A stretch of DNA of 64,000 bases from Bacillota bacterium (lineage in GTDB: Bacteria > Bacillota > Clostridia > Acetivibrionales > DSM-1351). Positions 7,698 through 15,036 of the stretch are shown here, piece after piece. Under the pieces are notes generated by a model. That model searched no databases. It was not told the DNA's origin and saw only the letters and a list, made by a program, of their open reading frames with translations. Location of the stretch: contig JAEWMS010000025.1 of the NCBI GenBank assembly GCA_023393115.1, positions 1 through 64,000 on the forward strand, read 5' to 3'. Every line of letters begins with the position of its first letter. Position 1 is the first letter of the stretch. A program made the translations under genes and the position numbers.

Positions 7698-8537
7698 ATG
7701 ATAGAGTTTAAGAATTTTTCGTTTAAGTATAAAAATGGAGAGAAAAACGCATTAAACGGAATCAATCTGAAAATTGACAAGGGAGATTTTATTGGAGTAA
7801 TAGGTAACAGCGGAGCAGGGAAATCTACTTTTACCTATGCAATTAATGGAGTTATTCCTCATCACTTTGAAGGAGATTTCTACGGAGAAGTAATTGTGAA
7901 TGGAAAAGACACCGTTGAGTCATCTCCTTCCGAGTTGTCTTTGAGTGTTGGAAGTGTATTTCAGGATATTGACGGACAAATGGTTTCCTCGGTAGTTGAG
8001 GATGAGCTGCTTTTTGGTCTTGAAAACTTTGGTGTTCCCCACGACGAAATAGAAACAAGAATTACCGATATTCTGAAATTGGTTGGAATAGAGGACTTGA
8101 GGCATAGAAACATCAGTACTCTGAGTGGTGGCCAAAAGCAAAAGGTAGCCATTTGTGCAGTTGTATGTCTGATGCCGGATATTCTGGTTCTTGACGAGCC
8201 GACTGCAGAACTTGACCCTCAGAGCAGTGAGCAGATATTCACTATGCTCAGGATGCTGAATGAGAAGATGGGTATTACGGTAATAGTGGTAGAACAGAAG
8301 ATTATGCTGTTAAGCGAATTTTCCAAGCGTATGCTTATATTTAATGAAGGCAGCATCTACCTTGACGGCTCACCACGAGAAGTAGTAAGGGATACGTCAA
8401 AACTCCTGGATATTGGAGTTAACTGCCCCAGAGTTGCTTCTCTCGCTAATAGCTTGATGGGAAAAAACCTTTATCAAGGGCCGGTACCTGTAAATATTAA
8501 TGAAGCTGAAGTAATGGTCAAAAGTATAATTAAGTAA
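7698..8537 (+). CDS. ECF transporter ATPase (EcfA1-type)
   Basis: A 279-aa ATP-binding subunit that powers the importer on the cytoplasmic face. Visible motifs are Walker A G-N-S-G-A-G-K-S-T near residue 35, Q-loop with Q-D-I-D-G-Q-M near 90, signature L-S-G-G-Q-K-Q-K near 142 and Walker B I-L-V-L-D-E-P near 162. The D-G-Q-M Q-loop is typical of ECF-class ATPases. The frame opens at ATG 7680, but GGAG (7688-7691) lies seven bases before the ATG at 7698, where homology begins (M-I-E-F-K-N-F). It is followed by a second, non-identical ATPase; the pair should form the usual heterodimer. Confidence 0.88.
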   Translation: MIEFKNFSFKYKNGEKNALNGINLKIDKGDFIGVIGNSGAGKSTFTYAINGVIPHHFEGDFYGEVIVNGKDTVESSPSELSLSVGSVFQDIDGQMVSSVVEDELLFGLENFGVPHDEIETRITDILKLVGIEDLRHRNISTLSGGQKQKVAICAVVCLMPDILVLDEPTAELDPQSSEQIFTMLRMLNEKMGITVIVVEQKIMLLSEFSKRMLIFNEGSIYLDGSPREVVRDTSKLLDIGVNCPRVASLANSLMGKNLYQGPVPVNINEAEVMVKSIIK

Positions 8538-8541
8538 TAAT

Positions 8542-8581
8542 CGGACCGGATCAAAATATTAATTATATTTTGAATGGTCCG
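8542..8581 (+). promoter_or_regulatory. Intercistronic hairpin between the two ECF ATPase genes
   Basis: CGGACC (8542-8547) pairs with GGTCCG (8576-8581), and inside it TCAAAATAT (8551-8559) pairs with ATATTTTGA (8565-8573). No U-tract follows, and the SD of the next gene starts ten bases later. It is probably an mRNA-processing or stability element rather than a terminator. Confidence 0.6.
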
Positions 8582-8603
8582 GTATTGTTTAGGAGGGTTT
8601 CCC

Positions 8604-9398
8604 TTGATTGAATTTAAGAACATATGTTTTGCTTATTATAAAGAGAATATTCTGGAGAATATTAATTTAACTATAAATGATGGTGAGTTCATCGCAATAG
8701 TTGGCCGAAATGGAGCAGGTAAAACTACTTTGATGAAGCTTTTCAACGGTCTTTTAAAACCTACCTCAGGGACAGTAATTGTAGACGGACTAGACACAAA
8801 TGTGGCTAAAACCAGCGAACTGGCTTCTCATGTGGGTTTTCTCTTCCAGAATCCCGACAGGCAGATCTGTCGTAATACCGTTAAGGCTGAAATCGAATTC
8901 GGCTTAAGATGTGTCCTTAAGGACAAGGCTGAAATTGAACAAAGATGTCAGACTACTATAGAAAACTTTGGTTTTGTAGCCGATAAAGATCCATTCTCAC
9001 TGAGTAGGGGTGAAAGGCAAAAAGTTGCACTTGCCTCTGTTTTAGCTCTGAAACCAAGGATAATGGTGTTGGACGAACCGACAACTGGGTTGGACTACAA
9101 GGAATGCATGCAAATAATGGAAGTAATTAAGGCGCTAAATTCGAAAGGTACAACAGTAATAATGGTTTGCCACGATATGGAGCTGGTTTCTGACTTTGCC
9201 AATCGAGTTATAGTAATAGGAGACAGGGGAGTACTGGCTGATGGAGAATGTAAATATGTTATGACCAATGATTCAGTATTGCGTAGAACCTCTCTGGCTC
9301 CTCCTCAGATAGCACAGTTGGGAATAAGGCTCGGAAAAGCTTTTGACGGAGTACTGTCGGTAGAGGAGATGACCGACAGAATAGAAAGCCATACTTGA
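8604..9398 (+). CDS. ECF transporter ATPase (EcfA2-type)
   Basis: A 264-aa ATPase, the second of the pair. Motifs are Walker A G-R-N-G-A-G-K-T-T near residue 35, Q-loop Q-N-P-D-R-Q-I near 85, signature L-S-R-G-E-R-Q-K near 135 and Walker B I-M-V-L-D-E-P near 155. The signature reads LSRGE in place of LSGGQ, a variant seen in asymmetric ABC pairs. The start is TTG, six bases after AGGAGGG (8591-8597); the upstream in-frame ATG at 8574 lies in the hairpin and has no SD. The next gene, ecfT, lies 247 bases downstream beyond a complex leader. Confidence 0.87.
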   Translation: MIEFKNICFAYYKENILENINLTINDGEFIAIVGRNGAGKTTLMKLFNGLLKPTSGTVIVDGLDTNVAKTSELASHVGFLFQNPDRQICRNTVKAEIEFGLRCVLKDKAEIEQRCQTTIENFGFVADKDPFSLSRGERQKVALASVLALKPRIMVLDEPTTGLDYKECMQIMEVIKALNSKGTTVIMVCHDMELVSDFANRVIVIGDRGVLADGECKYVMTNDSVLRRTSLAPPQIAQLGIRLGKAFDGVLSVEEMTDRIESHT

Positions 9399-9408
9399 GG
9401 AGGTTAGC

Positions 9409-9444
9409 TTGAAAGACTTCACTAAGGCTCATCTTCCAAACTAA
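9409..9444 (+). CDS. Possible 11-codon leader peptide upstream of ecfT
   Basis: TTG (9409) follows GAGGAGG (9397-9403) at good spacing and opens M-K-D-F-T-K-A-H-L-P-N before TAA. The start region GGAGGTTAGCTTGAAAG is a 14/17 match to the true ecfT start region at 9636. It is either a relic of the original ecfT start displaced by inserted sequence, or a translated upstream ORF. AGGTTAG here pairs with CTAACCT at 9441-9447. Confidence 0.35.
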   Translation: MKDFTKAHLPN

Positions 9445-9455
9445 CCTATGAATTT

Positions 9456-9540
9456 ATGGCCGCGCGACATATTCAAAGTATTTATAATACTTATTTGAAG
9501 TAATGAGTTTGAGTTGAATACTTTAAAAACGCGCATGGCC
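9456..9540 (+). repeat. Long imperfect inverted repeat in the ecfT leader
   Basis: TGGCC-G-CGCG near 9456-9466 is complementary, with a two-base bulge, to CGCGCATGGCCA near 9532-9543. The interior contains further self-complementary AT-rich arms, for example AAGTAT/ATACTT. The 85-base structure lies between the ECF ATPase genes and ecfT. Confidence 0.5.
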
Positions 9541-9542
9541 AA

Positions 9543-9645
9543 TTAACCTCCTTTATTCGCCGTATAGCGGTAAAGGATTTAAATTTTCATTACATTTTGT
9601 GGCCGCTATGTCGGCTCAAAGCCCTAATGGGCTTCGGAGGTTAAT
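9543..9645 (+). promoter_or_regulatory. Twin-hairpin 5'-UTR element, copy A (ecfT)
   Basis: TTAACCTCC (9543-9551) is an exact complement of the ecfT SD region GGAGGTTAA (9636-9644). After CATTACATTTTGTGG, hairpin 1 (GCCG 9602-9605 with CGGC 9612-9615) and hairpin 2 (AAGCCC 9619-9624 with GGGCTT 9629-9634) lead straight into the SD. Copies B (13368) and C (23730) share the layout, with compensating base changes in the stems. Confidence 0.7.
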
Positions 9646-10410
9646 ATGAAAGGAATGCTGGAGTACTCCCAGGGAACAACAATTATACATAGATTAAATC
9701 CGCTGACTAAAATGCTGCTGGCGTTTTTACTTTGTCTGAGCAGTTTTGTCAGCAGCCACATATTTGTGGCTCTGGGCATTATTGCTATAAACCTTATAAT
9801 TGCAGGAGCGGCAGGTATTGCTAAAAAAGCTTTTTCACTGTTAAAAACCTTACTGAAAATAGGTATAGTACTTTTTTTACTCCAAATATTCTTTATTCGT
9901 ACAGGAAATGTGATACTGGATCTTCCGCTCAATTTGATAGTCACCGACACCGGCTTGGAATTTTCAGTTCTGCTGGTATTAAGGCTGGTAGGAGCCACAA
10001 TGCCGTTGGTTCTTATACTTACTGTTACAAAAATGAGTGATTTAACCAACGTATTTGTACAAAAACTTCATATCCCTTATAAGTATACCTTCGCTTTCAT
10101 TACGGCTCTGAGATTTATCCCAATATTTGAAAACGAAATGAATGGAATAATTGAAGCCCAAACTGCACGAGGCGTTCAATTCGATACTAGTAATCCTATA
10201 AAAAAAGTTAAGTTGGTTTTACCCCTTTGCGTTCCTCTTTTGATATCCTCAGTTAAAAGAATTGAGGGCAGTGCAATATCTGCAGAACTAAGAGGCTTTA
10301 ATATCAGAGAGAAAAACAGTGGCTATAAGAAATATCATTTTAAAGGAATTGACTACCTGGCAATGATGGCCTCTGTAATCATACTTACCGTATGTACTTT
10401 TATAGCTTAA
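9646..10410 (+). CDS. ecfT: ECF transporter transmembrane coupling protein EcfT
   Basis: A 254-aa integral membrane protein that couples the ATPase pair to the S-component. It has about five hydrophobic segments. In the C-terminal third come the two Ala-Arg-Gly-like coupling motifs, Q-T-A-R-G-V-Q-F near residue 178 and E-L-R-G-F-N near 216, that contact the ATPases; the second reads L-R-G. GGAGG ends five bases before the ATG. The 247-base gap from the upstream ATPase, with its own structured leader, is unusual for this operon type and implies separate translational control of EcfT. Confidence 0.88.
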   Translation: MKGMLEYSQGTTIIHRLNPLTKMLLAFLLCLSSFVSSHIFVALGIIAINLIIAGAAGIAKKAFSLLKTLLKIGIVLFLLQIFFIRTGNVILDLPLNLIVTDTGLEFSVLLVLRLVGATMPLVLILTVTKMSDLTNVFVQKLHIPYKYTFAFITALRFIPIFENEMNGIIEAQTARGVQFDTSNPIKKVKLVLPLCVPLLISSVKRIEGSAISAELRGFNIREKNSGYKKYHFKGIDYLAMMASVIILTVCTFIA

Positions 10411-10415
10411 GTACA

Positions 10416-11255
10416 TCACCATACTTTATCAGGATCAAAGCCTCTTACTTGAACTATTTCAAGTAAAGGGCTTTTTGCAATATCTTCGGGAGTCACAATG
10501 ATTCCTTTATTACTGTCAAGATCATAGCCGAAGTTATTAAAAGCCTGCCAAATAATCTGGGAACAGTTAACGTTTTCCGGTATCTTACTCTTGTGAAATT
10601 TCGCTGCGAGAATATCATATTTCTTACCTAACAGGTTTGTCTCTGAGTATTTAACAATCTGATCAAGAATTTTTTCATCAACATTTTTTAACCTTAGTAT
10701 TTTGAGAGTAGGATAATACTGCCACTTGGAAAGGTCCTGTTTCATACTGACTGTGCCAGGTTCCAGAGATTCGAGACTAATACCCTTTTCTGCATCGATA
10801 ACAATACCACAATGGCCATGCCGCCAAAAAAGTGTTTGGGTAGATTTAGTCAGCAGTATATCTCCATTTTTCAATGGTGCCAAGCCGGAGTTATTAACGG
10901 GAGGATTACCAGTAAGCAAAAGAGTTTCCTGACTGGTAAAAGGGTTAATCTTCTCGGTAGATATATTATTTTTTCTATAATAGTATTCTTGAAATTCAAG
11001 GATTTTCTCCTTACCATCGGTTTTATTCAAGAGTGCATCAACTGCCGGCTTTCCCAATCCTGTTTGGTGTAAAAGTTGCGAATAGTCATAATCGGTGAGT
11101 TTGTTCTTAGCCAGTAAGATCTTAAGGTCAACTCTTAAGTCCGACGGATAGTAAATAGCCTTGTAGTTATTGGTAAATATAAAAAGGCAATATAAGTTAA
11201 TAAATATAGTTACGATACTGATTAATATTTTTGACCTTAAGCTAAGCCTTTTCAA
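10416..11255 (-). CDS. Membrane-anchored papain-like (YiiX/NlpC-P60-type) hydrolase
   Basis: A 279-aa protein with an N-terminal signal anchor (about residues 8-28). The C-terminal half reads N-G-D-I-L-L-T-K near 130, then G-H-C-G-I-V near 147 and V-N-C-S-Q-I-I-W-Q-A-F near 228. A His before a distal Cys is the order of the permuted papain-like YiiX/YaeF group within the NlpC/P60 clan. Such proteins may cleave cell-wall peptides or lipids; the substrate is unknown. It converges with ecfT (stop codons five bases apart) and is transcribed alone from the opposite strand. Confidence 0.7.
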   Translation of the reverse strand: MKRLSLRSKILISIVTIFINLYCLFIFTNNYKAIYYPSDLRVDLKILLAKNKLTDYDYSQLLHQTGLGKPAVDALLNKTDGKEKILEFQEYYYRKNNISTEKINPFTSQETLLLTGNPPVNNSGLAPLKNGDILLTKSTQTLFWRHGHCGIVIDAEKGISLESLEPGTVSMKQDLSKWQYYPTLKILRLKNVDEKILDQIVKYSETNLLGKKYDILAAKFHKSKIPENVNCSQIIWQAFNNFGYDLDSNKGIIVTPEDIAKSPLLEIVQVRGFDPDKVW

Positions 11256-11415
11256 CTAAACACTCCTTATACTTATTTCAATATTTTTACAATCCTATTA
11301 TTCGCTGAAATGTCAGAGTTAATTCGTACATATTTTATCAGACAAAACAAATATAGGCTCTGTATAATAGGTATACGAAAATTAATAAAGCCGACGGCGT
11401 ATGGAGGATTTGTAA

Positions 11416-11931
11416 ATGAAAAGGAATAATAGTTTTATCGGCTTGCTTTTGATAGCAATCGGAGCGGTTGTATTATTGTTAAGAGGTTTATTTGGAATTA
11501 AATTACTTGAGTTCAACACTTCAGACTTCTGGGTATTAATAGTTTTACTGATGGGTTTATCCTTTGAAATTGCCTTTTTTCTCACAGGTAGAAATCCGGG
11601 GTTACTAGTTCCCGGAGGAATAATTACAACAATAGGCCTATTGTTTATGTTTGAAGTTGCAACAGACTGGCATTTTGCCGAGTATACCTGGCCGGTATAT
11701 ATTATATCGGTAGCAGTTGGGCTTCTTCAGATGCATATTTTCTCAAGAAGAGAAAAGGGATTACTTATTTCAGGGGCGATAGTGGGTGGAATCGGACTCT
11801 TCTTTATGGCATGTACCTTGCTGAGCAGCATATCATCAATTATCAGACCGGAGATATTTGTCCCAATTGCTTTGATTTGTGGAGGAATAGCACTGTTTTT
11901 CAGCGGAAGAACAAGGAAATCACAGTATTAA
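11416..11931 (+). CDS. Multi-pass membrane protein, LiaF/DUF5668-like
   Basis: A 171-aa protein made of about six short hydrophobic segments with Gly-rich turns (residues 7-27, 35-55, 62-80, 90-107, 113-135, 145-163). The N-terminal G-L-L-L-I-A-I-G-A and repeated G-I-G-L-F/L-F patterns resemble the transmembrane part of LiaF-like proteins, but no cytosolic or effector domain is attached. Function unknown. GGAGG lies at 11402-11406, nine bases before the ATG. TATAAT at about 11365 could be its -10 box. A terminator follows at 11960. Confidence 0.6.
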   Translation: MKRNNSFIGLLLIAIGAVVLLLRGLFGIKLLEFNTSDFWVLIVLLMGLSFEIAFFLTGRNPGLLVPGGIITTIGLLFMFEVATDWHFAEYTWPVYIISVAVGLLQMHIFSRREKGLLISGAIVGGIGLFFMACTLLSSISSIIRPEIFVPIALICGGIALFFSGRTRKSQY

Positions 11932-11959
11932 TATTTCAGATAATATGTTATTTTCAGAA

Positions 11960-12022
11960 AAAACCGACTGGTTATAACGATACCATTAAAAAAGTGGCTT
12001 CGTTGTACCGGCCGGTTTTTTT
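11960..12022 (+). terminator. Rho-independent terminator
   Basis: AACCGACTGGT (11962-11972) pairs with ACCGGCCGGTT (12007-12017) with one mismatch and one G-U, and a run of seven T follows. It separates the membrane protein from the dNTPase gene. Bases 12023-12206 are read through by a long frame but show no coding features. Confidence 0.75.
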
Positions 12023-12206
12023 GTCGAGGTTAGAACGGTGGACGAGGATTTTATGGTCTATGGTTTTTGCATGTGGTTTCGCCGTATGGTTTCTGCCTTA
12101 TTTAGTTGCGGGTCATAAGTTGCTATGGTATATTTATGGTATATTGATGGAATATTTATGTTATGTTATAAGCTTACATATCGTCTTTGAGCCAGGAGGT
12201 GTATGG

Positions 12207-13352
12207 ATGGAGTGGAGAATATTGAGAGAACAGCAGGAGGCTTCACTTAGTCCCTTTGCTGCAAAAAGTATAAATTCGTTCGGAAGAATAATTCCTGAGG
12301 AAAAATGCCCTATCAGAACCGATTATGAAAGGGATGGAAATAGGATTCTATATTCCATGGAGTTTAGGAGACTGAGGCATAAAACTCAGGTCTTTTTTAA
12401 TGCAAAGAATGATCATATTTGTACAAGGATGGAGCATGTATTAAATGTGGGGTCAATTGCTGTCACAATTGCAAGGACTTTAAATCTGAATCAGGATCTT
12501 ACCTATGCCATAGCTTTAGGTCATGACCTGGGACATGCACCCTTCGGACATAGTGGAGAGCGAGTTCTGGATAAATGTATGAAGAAAATAGACAGTACAG
12601 CTGGGTTTCAGCATGAGCTCCATAGTTTAAGGGTTGTTGAAAAACTTGCCACAAGAATCTCAAAAGAGAAAATTAATGGTAATTTCGGTTTGAACCTGAC
12701 ATATGAAGTAAAAGACGGTATAGTTTCTCATTGTGGTGAAAAATATAATGAGTATATTCTAACAAGGGATTTGAACAAAACTCCGGCATCCTTAAACAAT
12801 ATAAAAAAGCGCGGGGAACTTCCATTTACCCTCGAAGCATGCGTTGTCAGGCTTGTAGACAAAATAGCCTATGTGGGCAGAGACATTGAGGATGCTGTTA
12901 GAGTAAAACTCATGGATATGAAGGATATTCCCGGAGACATAAGGAATGAACTTGGTCACAGTAATGGAGAAATCATAAATACTCTTGTGCGTGACCTGGT
13001 TGAAAACAGCTATGGCACCGATTGCATACAGTTAAGCCCTGCAAAGGGAGAAGCACTTGAAAAACTTATAAATGAAAATGTAAGACTGATTTACAAGGCT
13101 GACAAAATAACACGATATGAAAAAATTGCGGAAAATACTCTGGAAGGTTTATTTGACAGCCTGCTGCAAAGCCTGTCAGATATGGAAAAGCTGCAATTCA
13201 GCGATGCTAAAGTATACCGAATGTTTTATAGTTTCATTTTGGATAAGTGCTATGATGATAATGAAAGCGACGCACAGAAGGTTATTGATTTTATAGCTGG
13301 TATGACCGACTCCTTTGCACAAAGCTGCTTTGAAGAAATATACTGGATGTAA
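12207..13352 (+). CDS. dNTP triphosphohydrolase (Dgt-like HD enzyme)
   Basis: A 381-aa cytosolic enzyme expected to remove triphosphate from dNTPs, giving deoxynucleosides. HD motifs are R-M-E-H-V-L near residue 75, G-H-D-L-G-H-A-P-F-G-H near 107 and a later V-D-K-I-A-Y. The N-terminal L-S-P-F-A-A-K-S and R-T-D-Y-E-R-D-G-N-R-I segments are typical of bacterial dGTPase-like proteins. The frame is open from 11811, but AGGAGGT (12194-12200) precedes the ATG at 12207, where homology begins; the upstream part crosses a terminator and is not coding. The next gene encodes a 5'-deoxynucleotidase, so the pair forms a deoxynucleotide-degradation unit. Confidence 0.88.
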   Translation: MEWRILREQQEASLSPFAAKSINSFGRIIPEEKCPIRTDYERDGNRILYSMEFRRLRHKTQVFFNAKNDHICTRMEHVLNVGSIAVTIARTLNLNQDLTYAIALGHDLGHAPFGHSGERVLDKCMKKIDSTAGFQHELHSLRVVEKLATRISKEKINGNFGLNLTYEVKDGIVSHCGEKYNEYILTRDLNKTPASLNNIKKRGELPFTLEACVVRLVDKIAYVGRDIEDAVRVKLMDMKDIPGDIRNELGHSNGEIINTLVRDLVENSYGTDCIQLSPAKGEALEKLINENVRLIYKADKITRYEKIAENTLEGLFDSLLQSLSDMEKLQFSDAKVYRMFYSFILDKCYDDNESDAQKVIDFIAGMTDSFAQSCFEEIYWM

Positions 13353-13367
13353 ATAGTCTTTTATTAC

Positions 13368-13421
13368 TATTTTGTGGCCACAATGGTGGCTCAAAGCCGT
13401 AAGACGGCTTAGGAGGCTAAT
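13368..13421 (+). promoter_or_regulatory. Twin-hairpin 5'-UTR element, copy B (yfbR)
   Basis: After ATTTTGTG come GCCAC (13377-13381) pairing with GTGGC (13386-13390), then AAGCCG (13394-13399) pairing with CGGCTT (13405-13410), then AGGAGG (13411-13416) and the ATG. Relative to copy C the first stem has A-T where C has G-C. The upstream CCTCC segment of copies A and C is missing. Confidence 0.7.
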
Positions 13422-14012
13422 ATGGATAAGGAAAACTTTCATTTTTTCGCATTTCTATCAAGAATGAAGTATATCAACAGATGGGGATTAATGAGGAATA
13501 CATATACCGAGAACATTCAGGAGCATAGTCTTCAGGTTGCAATCATTGCTCACGGTCTGGCTGTTATCAGAAATACATATTTCAATGGTGAAATAAATCC
13601 TGAAAGAGTTGCTATCTTGGCTATGTTCCACGACTGTAATGAAATAATAACCGGAGATATGCCAACTCCGATAAAGTATTACAATCCTCAGATCAGCAAA
13701 ATATATAAGGATATTGAGGATATCTCGAAGGAAAAAATAATTTCCATGCTACCAGAGGAAATGGCTGATGAATATTACTCTCTGTTTTTTAAAAATCCAG
13801 ACGATATAGAGTGTTGGAAGCTGGTGAAAGCAGCTGACAGAATAGCTGCCTACATAAAATGTATTGAGGAGGTAAAAGCGGGAAATAATGAGTTTAAGAA
13901 AGCCAGCGAGGCGATTTTGAGCACTATTACAGAGAATGAACTACAGGAAGTAAAGTATTTTATGAATAAGTTCCTTCCAAGCTTTTACCTTTCTCTGGAT
14001 GAAATTGATTGA
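13422..14012 (+). CDS. yfbR: 5'-deoxynucleotidase (YfbR family)
   Basis: A 196-aa HD-domain enzyme that converts deoxynucleoside 5'-monophosphates to deoxynucleosides. The match to E. coli YfbR is clear along the whole length: F-L-S-R-M-K-Y-I-N-R-W, L-M-R-N-T-Y-T-E-N-I-Q-E-H-S, A-M-F-H-D-C-N-E, G-D-M-P-T-P-I-K-Y and the ending F-Y-L-S-L-D-E-I. The Arg, His and Asp residues used for catalysis in YfbR are present. It lies 69 bases behind the dNTPase gene with the twin-hairpin element between them, so translation may be tuned independently. Confidence 0.92.
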   Translation: MDKENFHFFAFLSRMKYINRWGLMRNTYTENIQEHSLQVAIIAHGLAVIRNTYFNGEINPERVAILAMFHDCNEIITGDMPTPIKYYNPQISKIYKDIEDISKEKIISMLPEEMADEYYSLFFKNPDDIECWKLVKAADRIAAYIKCIEEVKAGNNEFKKASEAILSTITENELQEVKYFMNKFLPSFYLSLDEID

Positions 14013-14082
14013 TATATCAAGGAAATAGGTCTATTATTAATAAGCAGTATAAACAAATGTTTCTTAGAATTATTTTTATTAA

Positions 14083-14111
14083 TTGACAAAAAAAGTATAT
14101 GTATTTAAAAT
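14083..14111 (+). promoter_or_regulatory. Promoter of the class IV aminotransferase-like gene
   Basis: TTGACA (14083-14088) and TAAAAT (14106-14111) have a 17-bp spacer and lie about 60 bases before the ATG at 14171. Confidence 0.75.
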
Positions 14112-14170
14112 GTATATGTCATTGCCAGAATTTATAAATATACTCAAATCTACAAAAAGGGGCAATATAA

Positions 14171-15001
14171 ATGAACTTCGAAGAAAACATCGGCGAAATA
14201 TGTATTATTAATGGTAAAAGTGTTACGGCAGGCAAACTGTCTTTGTATACAGATGACAAATATACAGCCTTTTATGAAGTTATAAGAATTATAAAAGGAG
14301 TTCCATTATTTTTTGAAGACCACTTTATCCGTCTTAAAAACTCCATGGAAAAATTAAAGTATGAATTGCTATCATCAAAGAAAGATATTAAGGATCAAAT
14401 CAATAACCTTTGTGAGCAAAATAAATTAACAGAGTGTAATATTAAAATTGTAGTTCTTCAGCATGAAGAAGAACAGAATATCTTATTCTTTGTAAACAAG
14501 TTCTATTATCCTTCCCAGGAGGAATATGATAATGGGGTGGCTTGCTGTACCTTAAGTCTTAAGCGAAAAAACCCTAACGTTAAAATGATACATGCCGGCT
14601 ATAAGGAAGAATTGCAGCGAACAATCAGTGAAAAAAATGTATTTGAAGCCCTGCTTGTAAATGAACAGGGAAAAATAACCGAGGGCGGAAAATCAAACGT
14701 ATTTTTTGTTAAAGGTGATAAAATTTACACCTCTCCCGAGGATTTTGTCCTTATTGGCGTGACCCGTCAATATGTTGTAAGTGTATGCAGGAAATTGGGT
14801 TATGAAGTTATTGAAACATTAATTGGTGTAGACACCTTGGGGAGCTTTGATGGGGCGTTTATAACCGGAACCTCCATAAAGGTTCTTCCTGTCGCGCTGA
14901 TAGACGATTTGAAAATTGATTCGGCAGTAAATTCTACAACACAGCATGTAATGGCAAGCTTCAACAGCCTTGTCAATGCATATATAAATGATAACTTATA
15001 A
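14171..15001 (+). CDS. PLP-dependent class IV aminotransferase/lyase
   Basis: A 276-aa enzyme of the fold-type IV PLP family that includes branched-chain aminotransferase, D-amino acid aminotransferase and aminodeoxychorismate lyase. Seen are F-F-E-D-H-F-I-R-L near residue 47, a Lys near 159 in A-G-Y-K-E-E-L (likely the PLP-binding Lys), E-G-G-K-S-N-V-F-F near 173 and F-I-T-G-T-S near 236. Family members cannot be separated by eye, and no pab or ilv genes are adjacent. It has its own promoter (14083) and AAGGGG before the ATG, and is followed by a membrane protein 36 bases later, probably cotranscribed. Confidence 0.8.
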   Translation: MNFEENIGEICIINGKSVTAGKLSLYTDDKYTAFYEVIRIIKGVPLFFEDHFIRLKNSMEKLKYELLSSKKDIKDQINNLCEQNKLTECNIKIVVLQHEEEQNILFFVNKFYYPSQEEYDNGVACCTLSLKRKNPNVKMIHAGYKEELQRTISEKNVFEALLVNEQGKITEGGKSNVFFVKGDKIYTSPEDFVLIGVTRQYVVSVCRKLGYEVIETLIGVDTLGSFDGAFITGTSIKVLPVALIDDLKIDSAVNSTTQHVMASFNSLVNAYINDNL

Positions 15002-15036
15002 AGGTTATCACTAATTATTAATATGGAGGTCAGTAT

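Noticed and set aside
11380..11410. A fourth twin-hairpin element before the membrane protein gene at 11416
   Set aside because: Only a GCCGACGGC palindrome precedes the SD; the TTTTGTGG stretch and the two separate stems are missing.
11811..12206. 132-codon N-terminal extension of the dNTPase reading frame
   Set aside because: It crosses a rho-independent terminator (11960-12022) and has no family similarity; a strong SD precedes the ATG at 12207.
13353..13421. Guanidine-II (mini-ykkC) riboswitch in the twin hairpins
   Set aside because: That class needs ACGR tetraloops in both hairpins; the loops here are AATG/TATT and TAAGA/TAAAA/TAAT.
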